DNA of 64,000 nucleotides from Megalonaias nervosa. Its lineage: Eukaryota > Mollusca > Bivalvia > Unionida > Unionidae. Below are positions 24,061 to 36,089 of this stretch, one piece after another (position 1 is the first letter of the stretch; each line of letters begins with the position of its first letter). The notes under the pieces were generated by a model. It did no database searches. It was not told the DNA's origin and was given only the letters and a program-made list of their open reading frames with translations. The stretch spans positions 43,436 to 107,435 of the forward strand of contig JAECUM010094177.1 in the NCBI GenBank assembly GCA_016617855.1. Reading direction: 5' to 3'. The translations under genes were made by a program, and so were the position numbers.

Positions 24061-24199
24061 CGCATGGGCAACAGAGCTTACCACATGATAGTGCAATTAC
24101 CATGTAATAAAGTAAAACTGTGCCAGATGTGGCCCATGAGCAGTAGGTTGTATATGCCTGCCAGAATATAGTATTCCCTCATAATAACACTGTCCATGG

Positions 24200-25302
24200 G
24201 AACCATAGAGAATAGTACCTTATAATGAGACAGTCATATATCAAGTACATTGTGCATATAATTTTACTACCTTGTAATGAAATGAGATCCATGACTATAT
24301 TTGCCTTTTTATGGACACTGTCATAATGACTTAATAGTGAGGGAATGCTGCGCAAAGAAGGTAATAGCTTGTAATGGCATTGTCAAGCTCTGTGCCTTTT
24401 CAAAATTAAAACACAGATTTATTTCATCTATTTTGATGCATGTTGCATTGGAACCTTTGTGTTGTTATATTTCTCGTATTAAAACATCATTGGTGATACA
24501 CATCTATAATACTCAATGAGAAAGACTTCTTGTCACATTTGTTCTCTGCAGTTCGTACATTATCATCACTGTAGAATCAATGCAATTTTATTGAACTCTT
24601 AGGTTTTCTTTCTTAGATTTGATTATGAAATTTAGTCTGATTGTTTAAGTATTTTGGTATATGTGGTCCATTGTAGTTCTGTCACATTATAATCTATTTA
24701 CTTCATGTACAGCATACATTGTCATGTAGCAGGTGTTGAATGTATTATATCTGCTTTAAATCTGAATGCAATTTGTTCATGTCATTCTGATACGTACATA
24801 TTTGTACTTTGTTCAAATTTAAACTAATATACATTTTTAGAATCTGATACACAAATTCTATTTTATTGTTGAATTGAAGCCTGTTGGTGTACATCACACG
24901 TTGCTGCCTCTGTCAAATTGTTGAATAGAAGTCAGTCAGTGTACATCACACACCTTGCTGCCTATATTGTATGGTCATTTTATTGATGAAAGCATGTTCT
25001 TCATGGTGGGATTACGGATAAAGTTATCAAAACGAATAACTTCTTGAAGGAAGTTTTCCCGCATCATAATGCCATTCATTATAACAGTTCCAGATATTAC
25101 ATAATATTGCTATGGACCTTGTGACCGAAATTAAACCATTGTACTTGAAGTTGTCTATCAGATTTGTGTAAAAGAAAAAAAAGAAGCTGAGTATAATTAT
25201 TTCCTTTTAAAATTATATGTTAATGTATTAAATGTATAAATATCATGAAGAGGAAAAACATTTAATTCACATAAAGTTAACATATTAACATACTACATGT
25301 AT
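24200..25302. other. AT-rich intergenic sequence
   Basis: No splice-supported exon or transposon termini found. A short repeated phrase (gtacatcacac...ttgctgcct at about 24890 and 24940) is the only structure noticed. Confidence 0.4.
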
Positions 25303-25367
25303 GCAGGCCGGGAGAGAAAACAAAGTGCCACTTACATAGTGACACTTTGTTTTCTCTCCCTGCCTGC
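25303..25367. other. Near-perfect 65-nt hairpin, pre-miRNA-sized
   Basis: Two 29-nt arms (25303-25331 and 25339-25367) are reverse complements except for two positions, around a 7-nt loop, ttacata. The core of the left arm is gggagagaaaacaaagtg. The size fits an animal pre-miRNA or the fold-back core of a tiny MITE. Nothing in sequence alone distinguishes them. No other copy was seen in this window. Confidence 0.8.
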
Positions 25368-26352
25368 CTTCTTTATGTAGCAGGTTATGATGAGGTAGAA
25401 CTGTATTTTGCAAATTGATACATGTGACTGTCACATTCATTTAACATGTGTCTACCTAACAGTTTGTTTTATATTCTACCTAAAAGAGGGATAAGGAAGC
25501 ATTCAGAATTTGAGTTGAACTTATAAGCTGCTTGTATGTAGTGATGATCAATAGAATCCATAACACGCATTAATATTGGTTAGGGAAATTCCACCCGAGG
25601 GTCAGCTGCAAAATTATAATCCTGATGGTTTAAATTTTCTTATTGAACACTGATCTATAATTAATCATTTTTTTCACATTGGTGAATGAAAAATGAGGGT
25701 CAAAATTAGAACAGCATATTATGAATACTGATGTAAGCTTAAAATTATGTTTAAACACAAATCAGCACATGAAGAATAGTGGTCAAGACTAACAGTGTAA
25801 TGGCAATACACATTATCCAAATTGTGTACTAATGATAACAGGTAACATATGTAAAGTCTACTCTTAGCCCTACTATCAGATGAGACTAAATAATTTTATC
25901 ACATGATTATTGTGTTTTTTATGTTAATATATTGATATGACAATTTTTATATATGTAACATGTTATAACACCTTATGACGTAAAAAATGACATAATAATG
26001 TCATGCAGGTGAAAGGTATGATGATCCAGGCATGTGAATTTGTTTCAGGGTAATTTCTTTATACTATTCAGAAGTTTGGTCAAATAAAAAATCTGTATTT
26101 TTCATCATCTGATAAATAGAATCATACATTTCTGTTCCCTGCAAATGAAATGTGTCAAATTCATAAAATAACTTCCAAAATCTTTTACTTGCCAAGGCTT
26201 GAAATTATTTGTTTCATAAATTTCATTTCAATGAGCACTAACGTAAGTTGCTCTATATATAATCCTAGATTAAGCTTTAATGTTTAATCAATTTTCCTTT
26301 TATAACTAATGCTGATAAATTATAAAAAAGTAATTTTTTTAAAAGCTCAATA

Positions 26353-28590
26353 CAGTGTGACCCCGCTATAACACGGTAGTTGGGAGCCATAGAACCCAAC
26401 CGTGTTATAGACCGCACCATGTTATAAGCAACCAGGTCAGTAAACAGAAGAAAATGATGCATGTACCTGAAAAAATGTGCGGGGGGGGGGAGTAGGTCAT
26501 AAATGCGGGAGCAAAAATACATGCTTCATTGGCACAGTTTTAAATCTATGCATATTAAATGAGAAATACACCTGTAGTGAAAACAGAGAAGGCATATATA
26601 ATATTTTACTTTATTCAGAGAACCATGCATTGGTACATATACGTGTATACTGTTTATATATACATGGCTAATGCATAGCAATGAATAAAGTATCAACACC
26701 GTGTACTCACCCGCGAATCATGTCACATACATTGAATCCACAATACAAGTAATTCCATCAAAAATATGCACACACACAGATTTAAAATATTCAATAATTT
26801 TGTCACAGGTCATATGGGTCTGAATTCAGCAGAAAAAAATAGCACAATCATGTAACGAATGATGAAGCACATTTATTTTTTAAGTACGTCCGAAGTCGGT
26901 AAAAGTTTATGTTTTAAGTGCTCTTGGTAGAGTTTGTAAGCATAAACTTTTTTCCTGAAAAAAAGGAAACTTTCATGGCACAGTAAAAATGTTCCAGTCA
27001 CATTGGAAAATGAAGCAATCCATCAGATTCCATTGCTTTTGTTTAAGTTTGGTAATGGCTTCCTTTGAAGAAAGGTTCTTTGTTTTTATTGAAGATTGTA
27101 GTCGGCTTTCTTTGATGAAGGATGCATGCGTTATTGAAGTCACCACTAAAAGACAGCTTTGGAGAACCAAAGAAATACCCGTTTCTTATTGTGGTGGCAA
27201 CATCAAAAAATTGTATTGCATGATTGAGACTGATTTTTTTTCCCCATTTGCTTAGTACGTTTTCATAACAATTGGTGCTTCAAAGGTAATGTTTTCTTTG
27301 AAATTTCAGCTACTATTTTATCTGGGTGCATTTTTTTTAAAAAATGAATTGGCCGTTGTATGGTCAATTGTTGTTACTGTTCCTTCCTGCCTATTGAATA
27401 GACAAGTGAGAGCTTTTTGTTTTTGGGTTGTTTTTTTAACATTTATGGTAGTGGAGTGATGCTGCCTTCCATGCATGAGTCAGAAATTTAAAGAAAGGGT
27501 CAATCGACGATAGAGACGCAGGTGTTCTGGTCTGATGACAGGGATTACTACAGAAAACGTGAATGTTCTGAAGGATTTAATTCTGAGTGAAAAAAAGAGG
27601 AATTTTACTTACCATCCACATACAAATGTCAGTCTATGTAAATATATTAATTACTAGCGAGCGGCCCAAAATCCGACGAATATAGATTATGAGATAATGC
27701 CTCGTCCGGTTGATCTCTGCTACCAGAAATGTAAATTTGAAAAAAGCGGATATTTCAAAACATGCAGTACTCATGCTAGATGTCAACATAAGCGGATTAT
27801 GATATAACAATTCACTGTTAAGATGGTTTGTCAATATGGACAAAGAATTTGTTTATATAACAATAGATAAATTTCAGTGCATTTTATATCAACTTTACGG
27901 CTTCCTTTCATGGGGCCTCTGAATTTCTCCACTCCAAACCAATGGTTGTATGTACAAGTTTAAACAGCCAACAATGTCGCCAGTAAAAAAAAAATCGCCA
28001 GATGGTCAATGTTCCCTCTAAGGTGCACGGCCGCGCAGCTCATTAGAAGGTGCACGGCCGCGCAGCTCATTAGAAGGTGCACGGCCGCGCAGCTCATTAG
28101 AAAATGCCGCGCAGCAGTTTCAAAAATTCTGCGCACAAGTTTTGGTAGCAAATACATATGCTGCACAGCAGTTTCAAAATTCCGCACACACAGGAAAAAT
28201 ATTAGAGGAAACGTTGCAGATGGTATATTTTGCCGCCAGTAAGGAAAAAAAAATCGCAATTTGTGACATTGGCGAAGCCCTGCGCGATTCCTGAAAAAAA
28301 TTTTACATGTTATTTTACGTACTTTTAAGAAGAAAACACTATTTTTTCGTGTATGAGAAAAATGCATATAAAATTTCATGAGCCACGCCACGATTGTCTT
28401 GTATTATTCATACGCGATCTCTTCCCTAAAATGATAATAAACCTTTTTTTGTTTTTTTTTTTGTACTTTTAAGAATTTTTTTTTCGTGTATGAGAAAAAT
28501 ACATGTATATGAAATTTTGGGAGCCACACCACGACCGTGTTATATCTGAATTTGTGTTATAACAGAGCGTGCTATAGCGGGGTCACACTA
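26353..28590. mobile_element. Tigger/pogo-like DNA transposon with CAGTGTGACCCCGCTATA ends, decayed
   Basis: The left end CAGTGTGACCCCGCTATAAC follows TA. The right end carries the inverted form, CTATAGCGGGGTCACACTA. The CAGT...ACCCCGCT start and TA target fit the Tigger/pogo branch of Tc1/mariner. Inside, repeats of gtgttata motifs and a tandemly duplicated segment (about 28300 and 28455, cgtgtatgagaaaaa) lie near the right end. No intact transposase frame was found. A hAT MITE is nested at 28007-28216. The last base pair of the right repeat is mutated, so the right TA is uncertain. Confidence 0.82.
28007..28216. mobile_element. hAT-type MITE, 210 bp, nested, with an internal 27-bp triplication
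   Basis: Ends CAATGTTCCCTCTAA and, inverted, TTAGAGGAAACGTTG. A perfect 8-bp target duplication, CAGATGGT, lies at 27999-28006 and 28217-28224. The left half contains three exact head-to-tail copies of a 27-bp unit beginning ggtgcacggccgcgcagctc (28022-28102). The GC-rich, CpG-rich interior contrasts sharply with its AT-rich host element. Confidence 0.93.
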
Positions 28591-28789
28591 TTTAACTACA
28601 TAATCTGTACATGCAGCCAGGTCAGTAAGTGTGAAATATCATGTTGATGAAATACTAACTTCAATCACTTCACATTTTAGGATGTTTCTGTGTTACAGTT
28701 AAAAGTTTATCTCAATTATTGTGATTAATGCTCAAGTGATGATGGAAATTATGAAGTTTTGGCCACTTTGTGTGTACTACGATTGCAGT

Positions 28790-28890
28790 AGAAGGTGATG
28801 TGATGAAAGAAAGTAGTCATGTGATGAGAGTAGTCATGTGATGAAAGAAAGTCATGTGATGAAAGAGAGTAGACATGTGATGAAAGAGGT
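28790..28890. repeat. Short tandem repeat of catgtgatgaaagaaagtag
   Basis: Four to five imperfect copies of a roughly 18-24-bp unit (gtcatgtgatgaaagaaagt and variants). Confidence 0.8.
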
Positions 28891-29139
28891 ACCCCATTGT
28901 TGATCTAAATTGTAGAATATGATCCTACACATGTAGGAATGTGAGAAAACCTGTATTTGCATGATTAGTAACATGTTTCAAACAGTGACCCAGATTTAAT
29001 TATTTATGTAATTTCTATTATACCCTTTTACAGAACAAAAAACTTTGCACTTTATACAGATTTAAATTATTACATTTGAATGTTTAACCTTTCATATAAA
29101 TGCTGCCAATGAATATCTTGGAATGCTAGTGGTAAATTA

Positions 29140-29840
29140 CTTTCTGTCATGGTGGCCTGAGGTGGTTTAATAAAAAAGGTCTTGACTCTACTGTTTACAG
29201 ACCATGACCTGCTTACTGTCCATTTTCTCAACTTTGTTAGTGCTACTCCTAAACCATTTGGATGATTGCCATTAAACCCTACATGTACATTGATCCCTAG
29301 TTGGATCCAACTGAAAATAGTGTTTCTGGGACATCCAGTATGGCCACCATGGTGGCCGTCTTGAAAATATTTCTCATAATATTCTCAGTGGGAACCATAG
29401 ACTATTTTGCCTTATAGTAGGACAGCCATATGATGAACTACATGTAATTTTACTACCATTTAATTCATGACCATACATGCCTTACATCAGAAACCATCTT
29501 ATATTGAGGGAGTGTTGTACTTCTTATGACGATAGTCCTAAATGAAAGTGATATCTAACATCCAATATGGTTACCACACCAGCCATCTAGCAAAACCTAT
29601 TTCAGCTTCATAGCAGATGGTTATATTAACATGGGGTTTCCTTGAAAAGATATCCTATGATTAGTTGCTTATTGTGTTTATCTGACACAATATGGCCACC
29701 ATGGCAGTTCTTGAAATATTTTTTATTGGTTCTTAATGGAAATCATGCAAATCTGACCACAAACATATCTGTCTTTTGTGAAAGCATTTTGAACACCAGA
29801 CCTAATTGACCTGTGGGTCAAGTCAAAGGTCCTTGCATGC
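29140..29840. repeat. Dispersed GGCCACCATGG-like repeat (copy 3)
   Basis: Modules shared with 20085-21157 and 22480-23190, including tatggccaccatggtggccg, cttgaaaatatttctcat and ttaacatggggtttccttga. More diverged than the other two copies. Confidence 0.7.
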
Positions 29841-30444
29841 TTATTTGTACTTAATTGAGCTTAAAAACATGATACACAAGTGAATTTTTACTACACTTTG
29901 TATTTAGTTGCATTCCAATAAACAAGTTGATAGTCTGCATTGGTTTTAAGGTCAGATGTTGGGTTTTATATTCATGATACCTAACACAGGGTCAAAGGAT
30001 ATGACATAATTTTGTTCTGCACTATCTTGGGAATATGTTAACTTAGATATGCAAGAAAATATATTTGTTACCAAATTTGGTATGTTGGAGTTTCTTATGA
30101 ATAACAGACGGTTTAAATACTCAGCACTTAAAAAAGAATAATAGGACAAAAGAAATTTACATATCTTGGATTCCTGGAAGTTTGTTTTGCCCAGGTTAGC
30201 ATCAATCCCTGCAAGGGACTATCGTTTTTTCAACATTCAGTATGGTTTCAGTGATGTGCTGGAGTATTGCTTCATTAGTGCAAGATTATTATTTACTTGG
30301 AATTTGTCTAGGACATTGTACATTAATTTTTATGAGAGACACGACATGCAAGACATGAAAAAAAAAGATGTAGTTGTATATTACGCATCATGAATTCTTT
30401 TTAATTTGTAATGGCATTCCTTCTTTCCATTTCCACATTTATAG

Positions 30445-30515
30445 ATAAACACACCATCAAACAACTAGTCGCTCGAACCCTACCAAATGCTGAAACGAGT
30501 AAAGAAGTTAGTTTG
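30445..30515 (+). CDS. Candidate isolated exon, gene unknown
   Basis: A 71-nt open segment between a strong-looking acceptor (ttccatttccacatttatag) and gtaaat. Reading from its third base gives KHTIKQLVARTLPNAETSKE then VSL, ending in phase 0; the other two frames contain early stops. It is richer in CpG than its surroundings. No partner exon was found upstream or downstream on the + strand, and it lies 3' of the PHD gene's stop. It could be an exon of a small third gene or chance. Confidence 0.25.
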
Positions 30516-31400
30516 GTAAATCTTAATTTCATATCAATTCACATTTAACCACATTCAGTTATATATGAAGGTTGTATTGTTGACATTGTTTGCACACTTC
30601 AGATATATTCAGAACAGTAACCAAAGTTTTTTTCATGTCATTCTGATTATTAATATGACAGCTTTGAAAATTACACAAACAAGTTACATTTTTAGCCTAG
30701 TTGCAGCTGATACCATTAATAGAGTGGAAATAAACAGCTTCTTTTTCTGTGTCATTGGCATGCTACATTGTTTTTATGAAACATTGCTAATGGCAAAATT
30801 AGATTCCAAAACTTACCATAAATCAAAAATGCTTTTTGGTATGGTGTCATCCAATGTGTCACAAGTTTTGGCCAGTATTTTTACTGTAAGCAATATTTCC
30901 ACACTCATCAGTTCATTTTTATTTTGAACCAAAGTCATTGCTTAAAAGTTTTCAACCAAATACAGTTCTTTTTAGCTTGAAGGGTTTTTAGCCCTCAAAA
31001 TCTTTGAAATGGTGTCTGTTGCCTGTTACTCTGATTAATTTGTATGCAACTAATAAGACAATTTCTGTATCGAGCTCTTTAGGCCTTTTATCCTTGCAAG
31101 GAGTGTTAAAATGTGAAGGGCTATAACTTCTGAGGAAATAATTATTCAGTGGTTACCTCCCTTGATATAGTTTTCTTATTTATGCACTTAAAGTAATAGA
31201 ATCATTTAAATTGAAAATGTTCATCAAAGGGAATTGGTTGTATATTTTTTCAAAATATTGTGTGAATTTATTAATCAGTTTTCTATTCAAAGATAAAGGG
31301 AAGAAAAGCTTTAAAACAAAAGATTACATGTATTTAGAGGGGTATTAGTATCCTAATGTACTAACTTATAACTGCAAACAACAAATCTCCTTAAATTCTG

Positions 31401-31561
31401 TAGCATAATGCATCTGCAGATCAGGATCTATGCTGTTTGTTCTGAAGATTACTACTAACAAACTACACATACCCAGATTTGCCAGTGCATTATACGAGGG
31501 CAGATCTGGGATTGTGCAGTTTGTAGTTGGACTCGACATGTAAGCGAGAGTATACAGTAAT
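31401..31561. mobile_element. Dispersed MITE copy 3
   Basis: Contains ctgcagatcaggatctatgc, tgccagtgcattatacgagg and gtgcagtttgtagttggact, then the right terminus cgagagtatacagta. The left terminus is missing, so it is truncated or eroded. Confidence 0.75.
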
Positions 31562-32499
31562 TACTTATGACCATAGATATTGAGTACAATTATTAGTATC
31601 TTGCAAGTTATGTTTATCCCATTGATCAGGTTTAATGTGGTATGGCTTTAACCCTCTGAAAACATGGGTATTGGATTATTTGTGTCGTGCATACTTTAAT
31701 TTGCACCAATTTGTCATTCAATTCCACTTGCATGTTCCGTTCTCTATAATCTTCATACACATCTGTAACAGAAACTTGTGAAAATAGCATTGGCAGAATG
31801 CTGCGTCTTTCCCTTTCACATGATTTGGTTATTTGGTGAGCAACAAATCTAGGGAGGATTTCAAAATACACAGTAATGAACAACAAAACAAAAACTGTAC
31901 GGATGCTGGTAGTCCAGAAGTTTTAGTTGACAATGTACGCAATCATGTATTCGAGTTCATTGCTCCCATCAATTCTGGATAGTCCATGTTCATTGTGTAA
32001 CAATTATTTTTACATGCTTCCAACTTGTAGCCAATTTTCAGAGTATTCAGTAAAAAACAAAATGAGGAAAAATATTTCGCAATCCATGCCTTTTTATCAA
32101 GTCTTGAAACTAAAAAACAACACAAGTTAGATAATTAATTTGTACTTTAATTTATTAAAAAATTAAGCTGTAAAAATAGCCTTTTAGATTTAACAAAGGT
32201 CCAGACTTAGTCACTTTGCAATCAAGAAACGGGGAAAATTATGGGTTTTTTTTATTATGTCATAGATCTGCAATTATTTCAGTGGTGCTTTTAAAGCCAA
32301 AAATAATATACATTTTAATTTAGCTTTTAACATAGAAGGAATAGTACATCATCATGTGGATAGATTAGATTCATATAGCATCATTGTTATGTGTCCATGT
32401 TGTGTATACACCATTGTGTCTGAATGTACAAATTTGCTTCTATTATGGGGCATGAAGTAATGTATTCTTATTTGTTGAAATTAATCTTGAATAAAATCT

Positions 32500-33390
32500 G
32501 GAGGAAAAAAAAGGAGTCAGATTTTATTTGACACGGTAAAATATGAAAAATGTAATTTGACCAATGAACTCCAATGGATGGTGCACCTACACTGACAGCC
32601 ATTAGGTGTATGCATGACAAATGAATTACAGTGAAGCCAATACACTAACAATTATTAGGTGTATCCATGACAAATGAATTACAGTGAAGCACATACACTG
32701 ACAATCATTAGGTGTATGCATGACAAATGAATTACAGTGAAGCACATATACTGACAATCATTAGGTGTATGCATGACAAAGGAATTACAGTGAAGCACAT
32801 ACACTGACAATCATTAGGTGTATGCATGACATGAATTAGTGAGCACATGGAGGAAAAAAAAGGAGTCAGATTTTATTTGACACGGTAAAATATGAAAAAT
32901 GTAATTTGACAAATGAACTCAAATGGATGGTGCACCTACACTGACAATCATTAGGTGTATGCATGACAAATGAATTACAGTGGAGCACATACACTGATAA
33001 TCAATAGATGTATGCATGGCAAATGAATTACAGTGAAGCACATACACTGATAATCATTAGATGTATATATGACAAATGAACTACAATGGAGTACCTATGC
33101 TGATAATTAGGTGTGTACATGACAAATGAATTACAATGGAGTACCTACAGTGACACATCATTAGGTGTGTACATGACAAATGAACTGTAATGGAGAACAT
33201 ATGCTGATAATTAGGTGTGTACGTGACAAATTAATTACAATGGAGTACCTACACTGACACATCATTAAGTGTGTAAATGACAAATGAACTATAATAGAGC
33301 ATCTACACTGACAGTCATTAGGCATGTACATGACACTGACAATCATAAGGCATATACATGACAAAGAACTACAGTGGAGCAGCTACATCA
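32500..33390. repeat. Minisatellite, 53-bp unit, about 15 copies, with a duplicated leader
   Basis: Unit: tgcatgacaaatgaattaca, gtgaagcacatacactgaca, atcattaggtgta (53 bp). A flanking segment starting ggaggaaaaaaaaggagtca and running through atttgacacggtaaaatatg appears both at about 32501 and at about 32849, so a block of leader plus five units was itself duplicated. Units become more diverged to the right. Confidence 0.93.
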
Positions 33391-33701
33391 ACAATCACAA
33401 GCACTTGGATAATTGAGTGTACTTCGGCAATTAAGAGTTAACAATATTCAAACATTAAAAACTTGTCTGTACACGTCTCCATGTTTAATCAACACTGACA
33501 AATTATAAATTGTTTGTTTTTTTTTGCTGTTCTTGAAATGAATGTAACATGTCTTTGACATTATTCACAGACCCTCATTTATTAACCATTAGCTTCTATA
33601 CGTGCATTCCTTCTAACTCTCCTGTCTTATTTTTAATATACTTATTATGCAATCTTGGTGTGCCAGCCAATGTATTTAGGGATAATGAGATTAACAGACC
33701 T

Positions 33702-33944
33702 GGGGCCTCGAGTGGTCTAAAGCGCTTACCGTTACGGATCACTGCCATCTCACTTCTGTCTGCGTGAGTTTGAGTCTCAGACTCGGCTAACGTGGGTACG
33801 TGAGAAAGCCTGCCAGTAGCTTCTCATGGGTCAGTGGTTCTTCCCGGGGTTTTCCAGGGTTCTTCCTCCACTAATTATTCTGGCCGCCATGTAAAGCCAA
33901 TCTTGTGCTGAAAAAGGGCATTAAACCCTACAACAACAACAACA
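33702..33944 (+). mobile_element. tRNA-derived SINE, family B, well preserved
   Basis: Head with the A-box-like cctcgagtggtctaaagcgc and a degenerate B box (gagtttgagtctc). The body has gccagtagcttctcatgggt and cttcccggggttttccaggg, and the tail is (CAA)n. A perfect 12-bp target duplication, ATTAACAGACCT, lies at 33690-33701 and 33945-33956. Confidence 0.93.
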
Positions 33945-34439
33945 ATTAACAGACCTAAAGTGGGCAGTTGTGACCCATTTCCAAGGATTATTCAATATTG
34001 CTTAGATGTCTCATCCTTGTCTCCTGTTGCTATCAAAGTTTGGATGTGGATGTACCTTCAGATAATGGTGTGTAAATATTTGCTGATAAGAAAAGGAGTG
34101 TTTCTGTCAGCAATTGTTAAAGTCTTACCCAAGTGTTCAAGCAAACATTTGCACATGGCAAAATATGTATGGTCACTATTCTTTCATGGTAAATTTCACT
34201 ATTATATACATAAACAAGGGACCAAAGTGGGTCAGATATCATTCACCTGACATTTGTTTGACAGCTAAATGCAAGAAAAGTTTGCCAAAAACTACAGATC
34301 AGTAGGATTGCTTTCTGAAGAAATTCCTTTAAATGCTGTTGATTGAACATCGCATGAAAACAAAATGTTTCAAGATTTCTCGGCTTTCAGTTTTTCTAAT
34401 GTATTTTATGGCACATCAGTATCCTATGCCTAATATTAA

Positions 34440-35710
34440 AGGATTGTGTGCCAAGATTCTTTCTATCAAAGTGGTTTTATTCTTTTAAGTTTTTTTTTCT
34501 TCTTTTTAGACAAAATTCTTTCTATGTTTTTCTGTTTTTAATAATGGTGGCCATATTTGAGGTAGATTGGCATCATTTGTATAAATTTGAAAGGTATTCA
34601 GGCCAGGAGGCTTTCTGTACAATTTGGTCAGATTCTACTGAACAGTTCTGAGAAGTTTTCAGTTTTTATCTAGCTTAATAACAGTAGTCATATTTGATTG
34701 TGGATTAGCTACATTTGTACAGATGGAAATTGTGGATTAGCTACATTTGTACAGATGGAAATTGTGGATTAGCTACATTTGTACAGATGGAAAGTATTTC
34801 TTACCAGGATGCTTTGTGAAAAATATGGTCAAATTCTCTTAAGTGGTTTTTTAACAATAAGTTGTTTAAAAAAATTAGTTTTAGCAATGGTTGCGATATT
34901 TGTTGACAATCTGCATCATTTGTACAATTTCTGAGGGCATCATACAAAATATTTGATGTATAATTTGGTTAAATTCTGATTAGCAGTTTCTTAGTAATTT
35001 AAATGATTTTCTTTCTTAATTAACAATGTCCATGATTTGTAAGGCCCATGCTAAGGCAATTTCAATCAAATTTAGTAAAATTCTCTTGAGTAAATTTTTA
35101 TGAGTTTTTAAAGGTTTTCCTACTTTTAGTTACACTGCATAAATTTGATGGTGGATCAGCAACATTAGTACAAATTTTAAAGATGCCAGGATGTTTTCTG
35201 TAAAGTCCAAGGGTCTTGGATTTGATACCTATTTCCCCATTCCCATGCATTATATAGCCACTAATGTGTTGAAGGTGTTGTCAAAAACCAACTAATTCTG
35301 TATGATCAAATTTTGAGAAGTTGTATAAAAGCTTTTTTTATGCTTAATAATGGTGGCAGGATGTCTTCTGTCACATTTGGTCAAATTCTGTTTAGTTTTT
35401 GATAAGGCATTTAAAGGTTTTTCAATTTGTAGTAACATTGGCCATATTTGATGGCATACTGGCATAATTTGTATAAAAAAATGAAAGCCTTCTATGCTAG
35501 GATACAGATTTGGTCAATTCTTTTGAGCGGTTGTTAAGAAGCAATCACTGCAAAGTTTTTCTGTTTTTATTAATGGTAGCCATATTGATGGCAGATCTAC
35601 TTAATGTTTACATAACTGAAAAACCTTCATGACAGAATGCTGTCTCCTGAACTTGTTAGAAATAATTTATTTAGGGGTTTTTGAGAAGTTTGCAAGGCTA
35701 TGTTATAAGT
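34440..35710. repeat. Ancient tandem repeat, about 165-180-bp unit, strongly diverged
   Basis: Successive blocks share the order: caggatgctttctgt, atttggtcaaattct, gtttttgagaag, ttttcagtttttat, taatggtggccatatttga, tggcatcatttgtaca. About seven to eight units are recognisable. A young 32-bp triplication (34697-34792, unit with attgtggattagctacattt) sits inside one of them. Confidence 0.7.
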
Positions 35711-36008
35711 GCACTTGACCTTGTGTCCAGGTGAGCTGATCATATACCTAAAACCTATGAAAACAAGTTTAGTTTTTGTTTTGCTTCTTTTTAAACAGAG
35801 AGTAACTTACACTTGAGCAATTCCAAAGTTGGAGTAGATTTGCCATTACAAAATCACCTTAATAAAACCAGCTTAAACTTTCCTGGTCATGAAAGAATAC
35901 AGTGTTTCACAAAGTAGAGAGAAATGCTTTGGGGAAAACAAAAAATTGACACAAGTTGTATCAAGAAATTTTGGTCAACCTTGGTAATCCAGACATCAAG
36001 ACCAACTG

Positions 36009-36080
36009 GGTAGTCATAGTAACCGAGTAGTTAAGGCTTTGGGTTGGTTGCCAGGAGTGTACGGGTTTAATTCCAATCAC
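36009..36080 (+). mobile_element. tRNA-like pseudogene or SINE head
   Basis: The A-box-like gtaaccgagtagttaaggct and, about 45 bp on, a degenerate B box (cgggtttaattccaat) resemble a Ser/Leu-type tRNA or a SINE head. The B box lacks the GGTTCGAAT core, so it is unlikely to be functional. No flanking duplication was found. Confidence 0.5.
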
Positions 36081-36089
36081 AAGATGAGC

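Noticed and set aside
28009..28391. Open frames with repeated Met-Ser-Cys-Ala-Ala-Val-His-Leu
   Set aside because: Generated by the exact 27-bp triplication inside the hAT MITE.
32560..33390. CRISPR-like array (regular repeats)
   Set aside because: Units are contiguous 53-bp copies with no unique spacers, in a eukaryotic intergenic region; it is a minisatellite.
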